Made by a program: the position numbers and the translations under genes. Below the pieces are notes generated by a model. The model searched no databases, was not told where the DNA came from, and worked only from the letters and a program-made list of their open reading frames with translations. From Streptomyces sp. QL37 (GTDB lineage Bacteria > Actinomycetota > Actinomycetes > Streptomycetales > Streptomycetaceae): 64,000 nucleotides of DNA. Within the stretch, counting starts at the first letter, position 1, and every line of letters begins with the position of its first letter. The stretch covers positions 3,596,001 to 3,660,000 of the forward strand of contig NZ_PTJS01000001.1 of NCBI RefSeq assembly GCF_002941025.1. Reading direction: 5' to 3'. Below are positions 18,555 through 27,529 of this stretch, piece after piece.

Positions 18555-20189
18555 ATGCGCAGTGGAGCGAAGGTCGCCGTGGTCGGCGGAGTGTTCGTGC
18601 TGGTGGCCGGAGGACTCGGTTACGGCGTGTACGAGGTGGTGCTCGGAGGGAGCGAGTCCGGGGCGATAGGTAACGCCTCCGAGTCCTCCGAGGTGAGGAC
18701 GGGACCTCCGGACAAGGAGGAGACCGAGAAGACCGCCAAGGGCTTCCTCGACGCATGGGCGTCGGGTGACGCGTCCGCCGCCGCCCTGCTCACGAACAAC
18801 GAGTCCGTCGCCGAGCCGCTGCTGGCCGGTTTCGCCGACGAGGCCCACGTCACGAAGGCGGTGATCACGCCGGGTGCCGCCGTCGGCACGAAGGTGCCGT
18901 ACACGGTCAAGGCGACCGTCTCCTACGACGGGAAGACCAAGCCCTGGTCGTACTCCTCCGAGCTGACGGTCGTGCGCGGCCTGACCACCGGCAAGGCGCT
19001 CGTCGACTGGCAGCCCGCGGTGATCCATCCGCAGCTGACCGAGGGGGCGTCGCTGAAGACGGGCGAGTCCTCCTCGGCGGCGATCGAGGCCGTCGACCAC
19101 AACGGCAAGGTGCTCGACAAGGAGACGTACCCGTCGCTCGGGCCCATCCTGGACAGCCTGCGCGAGAAGTACGGCGACAGGACGGGCGGTTCACCGGGGA
19201 TCGAGACGTGGATCGAGCCCGCGGACGAGCAGCTCCCGGACACCACGCTGCTGACGCTCGCCAAGGGGAAGCCCGGCAAGCTGCAGACGACACTCGACGC
19301 GGACGCCCAGGCCGCGGCGGAGAAGGCGGTCAAGCAGTTCAGCGGGGCGTCGGTGGTCGCCGTGAGGCCGTCCACGGGCTCCATCCGCGCCGTCGCCAAC
19401 AACCCGGCGACCGGCTTCAACGCGGCGATGCAGGGCAAGCAGGCGCCCGGCTCCACGCTGAAGATCATGACTGCGGCGATGCTCCTGGAGAAGGGCTTCG
19501 TCACGGCGAACGGCGCTACGGAGTGCCCGAAGGAGGCGCGGTACTACGAGAGCACGTTCCACAACCTGAAGAACTTCGAGCTGCCCGCCTCCAGCAGCTT
19601 CACCACCAGCTTCGCCCGCTCCTGCAACACGGCCTTCATCAAGAAGATCGACGAGGTGGACGACGACTCCGCGCTCGCCAAGGAGGCCCGTGAGGTCTTC
19701 GGGATCGGCCTCGACTGGAAGACCGGCGTCGTCTCGGTCGACGGCAGCGTGCCCGAGGCCACCCGCGGGGTGGCGGCGGCGCAGTACATAGGCCAGGGCA
19801 CCGTCCAGATGAACGCGCTCAACATCGCGTCCATCACGGCGACCGCCCGCACAGGAACGTTCCACCAGCCCGTGATCGTCCCGCAGTCCCTGGACGACCG
19901 CCAGCTCGCCACCGCGTCCCGTTCACTCTCGCAGAACGTCACCGGGCAGCTGAACGACATGATGCGGGCCACCGCCTCCTGGGGCACCGGCAAGGCGGCC
20001 ATGGCCTCGGTCGGCGGCGACAAGGGCGCCAAGACGGGCTCCGCCGAGGTCGACGGGCAGGGTACGTCCAACAGCTGGTTCACCGGCTTCAGCGACGACC
20101 TCGCGGCAGCGGCGGTCGTCCAGTCCGGCGGCCACGGCGGCGACGCGGCAGGCCCGGTGGTGGCCGCGGTGCTGCGCGCGGGGTCGTAG
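18555..20189 (+). CDS. Class B penicillin-binding protein (transpeptidase)
   Basis: 544 aa from the ATG at 18555 (MRSGAKVAVVGGVFVLVAGG), 11 bases after a strong ribosome-binding site. One N-terminal membrane anchor, an NTF2-like MecA-type N-terminal domain (about 55-180), and a transpeptidase domain facing the wall. Active-site motifs are complete: S300-T-L-K, S356-C-N, and K493-T-G-S. It crosslinks peptidoglycan. The short linker and MecA_N-like fold make it one of the accessory class B enzymes, not FtsI. Sporulation- or stress-specific wall synthesis is a guess. Confidence 0.93.
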   Translation: MRSGAKVAVVGGVFVLVAGGLGYGVYEVVLGGSESGAIGNASESSEVRTGPPDKEETEKTAKGFLDAWASGDASAAALLTNNESVAEPLLAGFADEAHVTKAVITPGAAVGTKVPYTVKATVSYDGKTKPWSYSSELTVVRGLTTGKALVDWQPAVIHPQLTEGASLKTGESSSAAIEAVDHNGKVLDKETYPSLGPILDSLREKYGDRTGGSPGIETWIEPADEQLPDTTLLTLAKGKPGKLQTTLDADAQAAAEKAVKQFSGASVVAVRPSTGSIRAVANNPATGFNAAMQGKQAPGSTLKIMTAAMLLEKGFVTANGATECPKEARYYESTFHNLKNFELPASSSFTTSFARSCNTAFIKKIDEVDDDSALAKEAREVFGIGLDWKTGVVSVDGSVPEATRGVAAAQYIGQGTVQMNALNIASITATARTGTFHQPVIVPQSLDDRQLATASRSLSQNVTGQLNDMMRATASWGTGKAAMASVGGDKGAKTGSAEVDGQGTSNSWFTGFSDDLAAAAVVQSGGHGGDAAGPVVAAVLRAGS

Positions 20190-20205
20190 GAGACACGGAC
20201 ACCGT

Positions 20206-20239
20206 CCGGGCCGGAGGCGTGCTCACGCCTCCGGCCCGG
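20206..20239. terminator. Strong bidirectional terminator
   Basis: A perfect 15-bp stem (20206-20220 and 20225-20239) with loop GCTC lies between the PBP stop and the convergent GntR gene, overlapping the last codons of the latter. Confidence 0.75.
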
Positions 20240-20972
20240 CCTGCTTTCCCGCGTCGCCCCGTCCGCGTCGCCGGCGCGCGGCGATCGCCTCGGGGTCGAT
20301 GTCCGGGCGGGACCACTGTTCCGCGAGGGCGAGGCTGGTGGCGCGGCCGTCCGCCACGTGCCCGTGCGCGAGGCGGGCCGCACGGTCGGCATCGCGTGCG
20401 GCGATGGCCTCGTACATCCGCTGGTGTTCCGCACACTGCTGGGCGGGGTCCCGCTGGGCCGTCAGACGGAAGAGCCAGTGCATGCGCGCCTCCAGGGGCC
20501 GCATCACGCCGCTGAGCAGCGCGTTGCCGGCCAGTTCGACGATGTCGGTGTGAAAGGCCGCGTTGGCCGCGGCGATCGCGGCACGGTCGTGCGCGCGGGT
20601 CGCGGCGCGAGCCGCCTCCAGGCCGTCCGCCAGCCGGGCCAGACCGTCCTCGTCCGCCCGCTCGGCGGCCAGACGCGCCGCGAGGGACTCCAGCGATTCG
20701 CGTACGTCGAAGAGATCGCGCACATCGCCCGGCGTGAAGGGCGCGACCAGCGCGCCCCGGTGCGGCACCAGCAGCACGAGTCCGTCGGCGGCCAGCAGCC
20801 GCAGCGCCTCGCGCAGCGGGATGCGCGAGACCTCCAGCTCCGTGGCCAGGTCGCGCTCGACGAGCCGTTCCCCCGGCTGGAGTTCGACCTCGATGATGCG
20901 CCGCCGCAGGGTCTCGTACGCAAGGTCGCGCAACGAGGGACGCCCCGCGTCGGACGGTCGGGCTGCTGTCAC
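20223..20972 (-). CDS. GntR family regulator, FCD (FadR) subfamily
   Basis: 249 aa from the GTG at 20972, with GGAGG 9 bases upstream. The winged helix (about 10-80) reads LRDLAYETLRRRIIEVELQP, then SRIPLREALRLLAADGLV, the GntR signature. The FCD ligand domain (about 85-220) contains DLFDVRESLESLAARLAA and the metal/ligand residues in AFHTDIVELAGN and EHQRMYEAIAARD. FCD regulators respond to organic or amino acids. It is divergent from the BMP-ABC/ornithine-cyclodeaminase operon and probably controls it. Confidence 0.9.
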   Translation of the reverse strand: MTAARPSDAGRPSLRDLAYETLRRRIIEVELQPGERLVERDLATELEVSRIPLREALRLLAADGLVLLVPHRGALVAPFTPGDVRDLFDVRESLESLAARLAAERADEDGLARLADGLEAARAATRAHDRAAIAAANAAFHTDIVELAGNALLSGVMRPLEARMHWLFRLTAQRDPAQQCAEHQRMYEAIAARDADRAARLAHGHVADGRATSLALAEQWSRPDIDPEAIAARRRRGRGDAGKQAGPEA

Positions 20973-21093
20973 CAAGGCTTTCCTCCGGTATCGGGCCGGT
21001 CCCACCGTATGCGGACCGCACCGCGGTGCCACTACTGCTAACCGCTCGCTAACACAGCGGCAACATACGACCCGGAAACTGGGGCGCCATAGC

Positions 21094-21101
21094 GGTATAC
21101 C
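21094..21101. promoter_or_regulatory. Candidate GntR operator GGTATACC
   Basis: A perfect 8-bp palindrome with a GTATAC core, typical of FCD-type GntR sites, in the divergent region 41 bp upstream of the BMP lipoprotein start. Confidence 0.45.
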
Positions 21102-21141
21102 ACTAACCGGCTCGCGGGCCCCGTTTCCTGGAGGCATCCCA

Positions 21142-22158
21142 GTGGCACCTTCCCGACCTCTCCCCTCCCCCGTCGCGGTGACCGCGGCCGTCGTGTCCGG
21201 GCTGCTCCTGCTGACCGCCTGCGGCGGGTCGTCCGCGGCCGACGGCGGGGGCGAGGACGACGGCACGTTCAAGGTCGGCGTCCTCTTCCCTGGTTCGCTC
21301 TCCGACGACGGCTTCATGGGCTCGGCCCACCTCGGCTACCAGCGGGCGGAGAAGCAGCACGCCGGCACGGTGGAGTTCAGCAAGGTCGAGCAGGTGGCGA
21401 CCGCGGACTACGAGAAGGCGCTGGTCCGCTTCGCCACCACCTCCGACCTCGTGATCTCCCTGGGCGGCCAGACCGACGCCGACGTACGCAACGTCGCGGC
21501 GCGCTTCCCCCAGGTGAAGTTCGCCGAGATCGGGGGTCCCGCCGACGGCAAACCCCTCGCGAACCTCGCGCTGTACGACCCGCAGCAGGCCGAGGCGGCC
21601 TTCCTCTCCGGGGCGGCCTCCGCGCTGCTCTCCAGGAGCGGGACGGTCGGATTCATCGGCGGCGCGGAACTCCCGGCGATCGTGAACGCCGCCAAGGAGT
21701 TCGACAGGGGCGCGGAGACCGCCGACCCGGGCGTCGAGGTCCTCCCTCCGCAGTACGTCGGGGACTTCAACGACGTCGCCAAGGCCAAGCAGTCCGCGCT
21801 CGCCGACTTCGGTGCCGGCGCGGATGTCCTGGGGCAGGTCCTCAACCTCGGCCACAAGGGCGTCGCCCAGGCGGCCGGCCAGCGCGACGGAGCACTCATC
21901 GGCGGACCGATCGCCCACCCGTGCGGCAGCGATCCCGCCTACGCCGGGTATGTCGAGACGGACATCGGCGCGGAGATCGAGTACGCCGTGGATCACCTGG
22001 TCTCCGGCGACTGGAAGGCGGAGGCCGTCCGCTTCGGGCTGACCTTCGAGGAGCCGCACAACGACATCGTGCTCTGCGCCGAAACCGATCCGGCGGTGGG
22101 CGAGAAGCTCGACGAGCTGAAGCGGAAGATCACGGCCGGCGAGATCACCACCCGATGA
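21142..22158 (+). CDS. BMP family ABC transporter substrate-binding lipoprotein
   Basis: 338 aa from a GTG with GGAGG upstream. Type II signal peptide with lipobox LTAC, lipidated Cys27. The mature protein has the BMP/PnrA fold marks: FKVGVLFPGSLSDDGFMG at the start, ISLGGQTDADVRNVAARFPQ, and SGTVGFIGG. Known BMP proteins bind purine nucleosides or related molecules outside the membrane and deliver them to an ABC importer. First gene of the operon; its stop overlaps the ATPase start as ATGA. Confidence 0.93.
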   Translation: MAPSRPLPSPVAVTAAVVSGLLLLTACGGSSAADGGGEDDGTFKVGVLFPGSLSDDGFMGSAHLGYQRAEKQHAGTVEFSKVEQVATADYEKALVRFATTSDLVISLGGQTDADVRNVAARFPQVKFAEIGGPADGKPLANLALYDPQQAEAAFLSGAASALLSRSGTVGFIGGAELPAIVNAAKEFDRGAETADPGVEVLPPQYVGDFNDVAKAKQSALADFGAGADVLGQVLNLGHKGVAQAAGQRDGALIGGPIAHPCGSDPAYAGYVETDIGAEIEYAVDHLVSGDWKAEAVRFGLTFEEPHNDIVLCAETDPAVGEKLDELKRKITAGEITTR

Positions 22159-23783
22159 ACACCGCCGCTCCCGCACTGGAGATGACCGGGCTCACCAAGT
22201 CCTTCGGCACGATGCGGGCCCTGGACGAGGTGGACCTCGTCGTGGAGGCCGGCACCGTCCACTGCGTGCTCGGCGAGAACGGCGCGGGCAAGTCGACCCT
22301 GTGCCACGTCGTGGGTGGCTCCCTGGTCCCGGACGAGGGCGGCCTCCGCCTGTACGGCTCGCCCTACGCCCCCCGCCGGCCCGCCGACGCGCTCGCCGCC
22401 GGGATCGCCATGGTGCACCAGCACTTCAGCCTCGTACCCACCCTGACCGTCGGCGAGAACCTGCGCCTGCTGCGGCTGAAGAACCTGCCGCGCCGGGTGG
22501 CGCGCGTCCGCGATGAGTACGGACTCGATCTGGACCTCGGCGCGCGGGTGAGCGAGCTGCCCGTCGGTGTGCGCCAGCGGGCCGAGATCGTCAAGGCCCT
22601 GCTGCGGGAGCCGCGGCTCCTGGTGCTGGACGAGCCGACGGGCGTCCTGGGGCCGGCCGAGACGGACGCGCTGCTGGCGACCTGCCGCCGGATCGCCGAT
22701 TCGGGTCATGCGGTGGTCCTGGTGACGCACAAGCTCGGTGAGGTGGCCCGGGCCGGGGACGCGGCGACCGTGCTGCGCGGCGGCCGGGTGTCCGGTGGCG
22801 GACCGCTGGCCGAACTGCCGCCGGAGCGGCTGGTGCCGCTGATGATCGGCCGGCCCGCCGACTCGCTGGACGCGGGGCTCGCCGGGACGATCGGGCTGGC
22901 CGCCGACGAGGGCGTCCGGGAGACAGGCGGGGAGGCCCCGGAGGCAGGTGCCTCCGGGGGCCGTCGGGAGGCGTCCGGCCCTGCGCCGCGGGCGCTGCGT
23001 CTGCGCGATGTCAGCGTACGGCGCCCGGACGGGACCACCGCCCTGGACGGCGTCTGTCTGGACGTCGGACACGGGGAGATCGTCGGGATCGCCGGGGTCG
23101 AGGGAAACGGCCAGAGCGAGCTCATGGCTCTGCTCGGCGGCTCCCTCGCGCCCGCCGCGGGGCGGGTGGAGCTCGGCGGGCGGAACGTCACACGTGCGGC
23201 ACCGCGCGAGCGGAGCCGGGCGGGACTCGGCGTGGTTCCCGAGGACCGGCTCCACGAGGGGTGTGTGCCGCCCCTGCGGGTGGCCGACAACCTGTTCCTC
23301 GGCCGGCTCGAACGGTTCCGCCGCTACGGGGTGCTCCTGGACCGGCGGGCCATGGACCGCGCCGCGGAGTCGGTGCTCACCGAGCACGGCATCCGGGCCG
23401 GCGGCCCGGGAGCCCTGATGTCGTCACTGTCCGGCGGCAACCAGCAGAAGGTCGTGCTGGCACGGGAGTTGGCGCTCGACCCGCTGATCTGCCTGGCCGC
23501 GGCCCAGCCCACCCGCGGCCTGGACATCGGAGCGGTGGGCGCGGTGCACTCCCGTATCCGTGGCGCGGCCGCGTCGGGGACCGGCGTGCTGGTGGTCTCC
23601 AGCGAGCTGTCCGAACTCCTCGTCCTGTGCGACCGGATCACCGTGGCGTACCGGGGGAAGCTGCTGGGTCCCGTCGACCCGGCCGAGCCGGACGCGCGGG
23701 AACGGATCGGCGCTCTGATGCTCGGCGCGCACGCGCCGGACTCCGGAGCGGAGAGCGCGGTCCGCACCGCCGCCGAGAGCTGA
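22155..23783 (+). CDS. BMP-type ABC importer ATPase with two nucleotide-binding domains
   Basis: 542 aa. NBD1: Walker A GENGAGKSTL at about 38-47, Walker B LLVLDEPTGVLGPAE. NBD2: degenerate Walker A GVEGNGQSEL, signature LSGGNQQKVVLARELALDP, and CLAAAQPTRGLDIGA replacing Walker B, as is normal for the second domain of BMP/sugar-type ATPases. The gene is complete and ends in TGA at 23781-23783. Positions 23210-23519 are copied inverted, and positions 23210 to 23592 in part directly, just downstream; the gene itself looks intact. Confidence 0.92.
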   Translation: MNTAAPALEMTGLTKSFGTMRALDEVDLVVEAGTVHCVLGENGAGKSTLCHVVGGSLVPDEGGLRLYGSPYAPRRPADALAAGIAMVHQHFSLVPTLTVGENLRLLRLKNLPRRVARVRDEYGLDLDLGARVSELPVGVRQRAEIVKALLREPRLLVLDEPTGVLGPAETDALLATCRRIADSGHAVVLVTHKLGEVARAGDAATVLRGGRVSGGGPLAELPPERLVPLMIGRPADSLDAGLAGTIGLAADEGVRETGGEAPEAGASGGRREASGPAPRALRLRDVSVRRPDGTTALDGVCLDVGHGEIVGIAGVEGNGQSELMALLGGSLAPAAGRVELGGRNVTRAAPRERSRAGLGVVPEDRLHEGCVPPLRVADNLFLGRLERFRRYGVLLDRRAMDRAAESVLTEHGIRAGGPGALMSSLSGGNQQKVVLARELALDPLICLAAAQPTRGLDIGAVGAVHSRIRGAAASGTGVLVVSSELSELLVLCDRITVAYRGKLLGPVDPAEPDARERIGALMLGAHAPDSGAESAVRTAAES

Positions 23784-23798
23784 AGCCCCTCCCGGCAC

Positions 23799-24509
23799 CG
23801 CGACGCCGCGGGTGGGCTGGGCCGCGGCCAGGCAGATCAGCGGGTCGAGCGCCAACTCCCGTGCCAGCACGACCTTCTGCTGGTTGCCGCCGGACAGTGA
23901 CGACATCAGGGCTCCCGGGCCGCCGGCCCGGATGCCGTGCTCGGTGAGCCCCGACTCCGCGGCGCGGTCCATGGCCCGCCGGTCCAGGAGCACCCCGTAG
24001 CGGCGGAACCGTTCGAGCCGGCCGAGGAACAGGTTGTCGGCCACCCGCAGGGGCGGCACACACCCCTCGTGGAGCCGGTCCTCGGGAACCACGCCGAGTC
24101 CCGCCCGGCTCCGCGGCCGCGGAGCCGGGCGGGACTCGGCGTGGTTCCCGAGGACCGGCTCCACGAGGGGTGTGTGCCGCCCCTGCGGGTGGCCGACAAC
24201 CTGTTCCTCGGCCGGCTCGAACGGTTCCGCCGCTACGGGGTGCTCCTGGACCGGCGGGCCCAGGACCCCGCCCCGGGGGGGGGCTCGGGGCCCCGGGGCC
24301 CCGATGTCGGCACTGTCCGGCGGCAACCAGCAGAAGGTCGTGCTGGCACGGGAGTTGGCGCTCGACCCGCTGATCTGCCTGGCCGCGGCCCAGCCCACCC
24401 GCGGCCTGGACATCGGAGCGGTGGGCGCGGTGCACTCCCGTATCCGTGGCGCGGCCGCGTCGGGGACCGGCGTGCTGGGGGACCCCCGCCCCCGCCCTTC
24501 GCCCGGCAC
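23799..24509. repeat. 711-bp insert of inverted and direct partial copies of the ATPase gene
   Basis: 23805-24114 is the reverse complement of 23210-23519 (310 bp, one mismatch seen). After the 4-base palindromic centre GGCC, 24119-24260 repeats 23210-23351 directly. About 50 scrambled, homopolymer-rich bases follow, then 24311-24478 repeats 23425-23592. The result is a near spacer-less palindrome with 142-bp perfect arms. The octamer CCCGGCAC occurs at both edges (23791-23798 and 24502-24509). Any open frames inside are debris, not genes. A mis-assembly is the simplest reading; a real fold-back duplication is possible. Confidence 0.9.
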
Positions 24510-25567
24510 GCGCCCGGGTCGTCCCCGTCCTGACGCACCCCGTCGCCGTCGGAGTCCTCGCGGTCCTGCTCGCCGGCGCGGTCGGGCTCGGCCTCGTGAA
24601 GGGTGCCGGGACAGAGCCCTCGATCGCCTGGGACGCTCTCGTCGAGGGCATGTTCGGATCGCCTTACGCCGTCGGGAGTTCCCTCAACTCGGCCGCCGTA
24701 CTGGCCCTCATCGCCACCGGGTTCACCGTCGCCCACCGTGCGGGACTGGTGAATGTCGGCGGCGAGGGGCAGTTGTGCGCCGGAGGCCTCGCTGCCGCGG
24801 CCGTGGGAATGACGCTGCCCGCGGGTGTCCCGGCCGCGCTCGGTGTGCCGATGGTCCTCGTGGCGGGATGCCTGGCGGGCGGCGTCTGGGCCGGCATCGC
24901 CGGCCTGCTGCGGGCGAAGAGGGGCACCAGCGAGGTCATCACGACGCTGCTGCTCAACTTCGTCGGCGTGGGACTGGTCTCGGTGGCCGTCCACGAGGAG
25001 GCGCTGCTGCGCCAGCCCGTGACCTCGTCCGAGACGCTGCCCCAGTCCGCGCCCCTGCCCGAGGGCGCCCGGCTGCCGCTGATCGGGGGGATCGAGTCAC
25101 CCGCGACCGCGATCGTCGTGATCGCCGCCGTCGCCGCCGTGGTCACCGGTGTGGTGCTGCGGCACACGGCCGTCGGGCTGCGGCTGCGGTCCGTCGGCCA
25201 CTCCCCCGCCGCCTCGGCCCGGCTCGGACTTCCCGTGGCAGGCCTGGAGACGGGCAGCCTGGCCTTCGCCGGCGCCGCCGCGGGGCTCGCCGGCGCGGCC
25301 CTCGTCGCCGCCGCCCCGTATGTACTGGCCGAGCACTTCTCCTCCGGCTACGGCTTCTCCGGGCTGGTGGTGGGGCTGCTCGCCAGGGGCTCGCTCACCG
25401 CGGTGGCGGCCGTGTCGCTCCTCTTCGGATTCCTGACCAACGGCGGCATCAACCTCCAGCTCGCGGCCGGGGTTCCCGCCTCCTCCGTACAGATCGTGCA
25501 GAGCCTGCTCGTCCTGTTCGTCGCCGCGGCCATGTTCGGAACCACACGCAACGGGAGGGCCTCATGA
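24446..25567 (+). CDS. BMP-type ABC transporter permease 1 (5' end disturbed)
   Basis: Integral membrane permease with about nine helices; the family pore block reads NSAAVLALIATGFTVAHRAG, then LVNVGGEGQL, and the loop AKRGTSEVITTLLLNFVGVG, all typical of NupB/BMP-type permeases. Only sequence from about 24509 (RARVVPVLTHPVAVG) is authentic; upstream codons in this frame come from the inserted ATPase fragment. If the 711-bp insert is removed, the frame continues back to a CTG at 23780 overlapping the ATPase stop (reading LKPLPARARVV), which would restore a coupled start. It overlaps permease 2 by ATGA. Confidence 0.8.
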   Translation: MARPRRGPACWGTPAPALRPARARVVPVLTHPVAVGVLAVLLAGAVGLGLVKGAGTEPSIAWDALVEGMFGSPYAVGSSLNSAAVLALIATGFTVAHRAGLVNVGGEGQLCAGGLAAAAVGMTLPAGVPAALGVPMVLVAGCLAGGVWAGIAGLLRAKRGTSEVITTLLLNFVGVGLVSVAVHEEALLRQPVTSSETLPQSAPLPEGARLPLIGGIESPATAIVVIAAVAAVVTGVVLRHTAVGLRLRSVGHSPAASARLGLPVAGLETGSLAFAGAAAGLAGAALVAAAPYVLAEHFSSGYGFSGLVVGLLARGSLTAVAAVSLLFGFLTNGGINLQLAAGVPASSVQIVQSLLVLFVAAAMFGTTRNGRAS

Positions 25568-26487
25568 GCGCGGTCGTGGAGGAGCTCGCCTCCGGTGGGG
25601 TGCGCCTGGCCGTGCCCCTCCTGCTGGCCTCCTCGGGAGAGCTGCTGAGCGAACGCGCCGGCGTCCTCAACCTCTCCGTCGAGGGCATGATGCTGACCGG
25701 CGCCTTCGCCGGCGCGGCAGGGGCCCTGGCCTCGGGGAGCGCCGGTGTGGGCGTCCTGGCCGCGCTGGCGGCGGGGCTGCTCTTCGCGGCGCTCCAGGCG
25801 CTGCTCAGTGTCGTGCTGCGCGCAGACCAGATCGTCACCGGCATCACCGCGAACGCCCTCGCACTCGGTGCGACGACATACGGCTCCCGCGTCCTCTTCG
25901 GCGACGGGGCGGCGGACTCCGTGCCCGGTTTCGACCCGATCGCCGTTCCCGGCCTGCACGACATCCCCGTGCTGGGGCCGGCCCTCTTCGAGCAGACCGC
26001 ACTCGGCTACGCCGCCTTCGCCGTCGCCGCGGTTCTGGCCGTGGGATTCAGCAGGCGTACGGGGTGGGGTCTGGCGGTCGACGCGATCGGGGAGGACGCG
26101 ACCACGGCCGACCGCTGCGGTCTCCCGGTGCGGGCCGTCCGGTTCGCGGCCGTGCTGCTCACCGGCGCCGTATCGGGCCTGGCGGGTGCGCAGCTGGCCC
26201 TGTCGGAGGTGCACGCCTTCAGCGACGACATCACCGGCGGCATCGGCTACCTCGCGGTCGTCGCGGTGATCGCGGGCCGCTGGCGGGCCTGGCCCACGAT
26301 CGTCGCCTGCCTCTTCTTCGGCGTCGCTCAGTCGCTCCAGTTCGTCGCGCCCGCGCTGGGACTGCATCTGTCCGCGCCCCTGCTGACCACACTGCCGTAC
26401 GTCATCGCGCTGCTCGCGGTGAGCGGCCTGGTGGGCCGCAGCCGGGCACCGTCGGGGCTCACCGTCCCGTTCCTGCGCGGCACCTGA
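25564..26487 (+). CDS. BMP-type ABC transporter permease 2
   Basis: 307 aa with about eight helices. It opens with the typical block VRLAVPLLLASSGELLSERA, then GVLNLSVEGMMLTGAFAG, and has RADQIVTGITANALALG. It forms the membrane pore with permease 1. ATG overlaps the upstream stop (ATGA). Together with the lipoprotein and ATPase it completes a BMP importer; substrates of the family are nucleosides, but the neighbouring ornithine-cyclodeaminase-family enzyme hints at an amino-acid-derived ligand. Confidence 0.92.
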   Translation: MSAVVEELASGGVRLAVPLLLASSGELLSERAGVLNLSVEGMMLTGAFAGAAGALASGSAGVGVLAALAAGLLFAALQALLSVVLRADQIVTGITANALALGATTYGSRVLFGDGAADSVPGFDPIAVPGLHDIPVLGPALFEQTALGYAAFAVAAVLAVGFSRRTGWGLAVDAIGEDATTADRCGLPVRAVRFAAVLLTGAVSGLAGAQLALSEVHAFSDDITGGIGYLAVVAVIAGRWRAWPTIVACLFFGVAQSLQFVAPALGLHLSAPLLTTLPYVIALLAVSGLVGRSRAPSGLTVPFLRGT

Positions 26488-26533
26488 CCGTCCGCCGTCC
26501 GCACCCGCACACCTCCCCCTGAGGACACACGAC

Positions 26534-27529
26534 ATGACGCTGATCCTGACCCGCTCCGACATCGCCGCGCTGCTCGCGGACGTCCGGGAGGACGTCGAGA
26601 AGGCGGTGGAGAGCTGCCACCTGGACCTGGCACTGGGCAGGGCCGTCCTGCCGCCCCCGCCGGCCATGCGGCTGCCCGGGTCGGACGGGACCTTCCTCGC
26701 GATGGCATCGGCTTCCGCGCCGGCCGGTCTCGCCACCGTCAAGCTCCTGGCGGACCTCCCCGCCAACCGCGAACGGGGCCTGCCCGTGCAGCGGTCGTCC
26801 GTCCTGGCCGTGTCCGCGGACACCGGTGCGTGCGAGGCGCTCCTCGACGGGGCCGAGGTCACCCGTGCGAGAACCGCCGCCGCGACCGCCGTCGCCACCC
26901 GGGCCCTCGCCCGGAAGGACGCACGCGTCCTGGGGCTCGTCGGCACCGGCCCCCTCGCCCGGGCCCACGCCCGCGCCCTGCTGCCGGGCCGCTCCTACGA
27001 ACGGATCGTGCTCTGGGGGCGCGATCCCGGCCGGAGCAGCGAGCTGGCCGCCTGGATCGGTGCGGAGCTCGGCGTGGACGCGCACGTGCTGGCCGGACCC
27101 CGGGCCGTGGCCGAGGCCTCGGACGTCCTGTGCACGCTGACACCGTCCCGGGAACCGCTGATCCGGGGCGCGTGGCTCTCCCCCGGCCAGCACATCAACG
27201 CCGTGGGCGCCCCGCCACGCCCCGACCACCGGGAGATCGACACGGAAGGCGTCGTACGCTGCCGGATCGTCGTCGACGCCTGGACGACGGCCCGTGAGAA
27301 GTCCGGCGAGGTACTGATCCCGCTCGCCGAGGGCGCGCTCGGCGAGGACGACTTCCGGCGCGAACTCGGCGACGTCCTCGCGGGGTCCGTTCCCGGCCGG
27401 ACCGCGGACAGCGACCTCACACTCTTCAACTCGGTGGGCGTCGGACTCCAGGACCTGGCCGTGGCACGGCTGCTCATGGACGCCGCGGCCGAGCGAGGCG
27501 CGGGCACCCGGATCGACCTCGGCGGCTGA
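26534..27529 (+). CDS. Ornithine cyclodeaminase / mu-crystallin family enzyme
   Basis: 331 aa, cytoplasmic, NAD(P)-dependent. The Rossmann nucleotide loop reads VLGLVGTGPLARAHARAL at about 134-151, and the N-terminal half has the substrate part TVKLLADLPANRERGLP. Family members deaminate ornithine to proline, or act as ketimine reductases, alanine dehydrogenases or N-substituted amino-acid synthases. The exact reaction cannot be fixed. It is 46 bp after permease 2 and probably the last gene of the importer operon, so it may process the imported compound. Confidence 0.87.
   Translation: MTLILTRSDIAALLADVREDVEKAVESCHLDLALGRAVLPPPPAMRLPGSDGTFLAMASASAPAGLATVKLLADLPANRERGLPVQRSSVLAVSADTGACEALLDGAEVTRARTAAATAVATRALARKDARVLGLVGTGPLARAHARALLPGRSYERIVLWGRDPGRSSELAAWIGAELGVDAHVLAGPRAVAEASDVLCTLTPSREPLIRGAWLSPGQHINAVGAPPRPDHREIDTEGVVRCRIVVDAWTTAREKSGEVLIPLAEGALGEDDFRRELGDVLAGSVPGRTADSDLTLFNSVGVGLQDLAVARLLMDAAAERGAGTRIDLGG

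Noticed and set aside
23424..24651. Minus-strand frames that encode an ATPase-like fragment
   Set aside because: They lie in the inverted copy and lack a start, N-terminal half and stop context; they are duplication debris.
24034..26487. An 817-codon open frame over the insert and both permeases
   Set aside because: Only its end (from 25564) is the real permease 2; the rest is an out-of-frame reading of the duplicated ATPase piece and permease 1.
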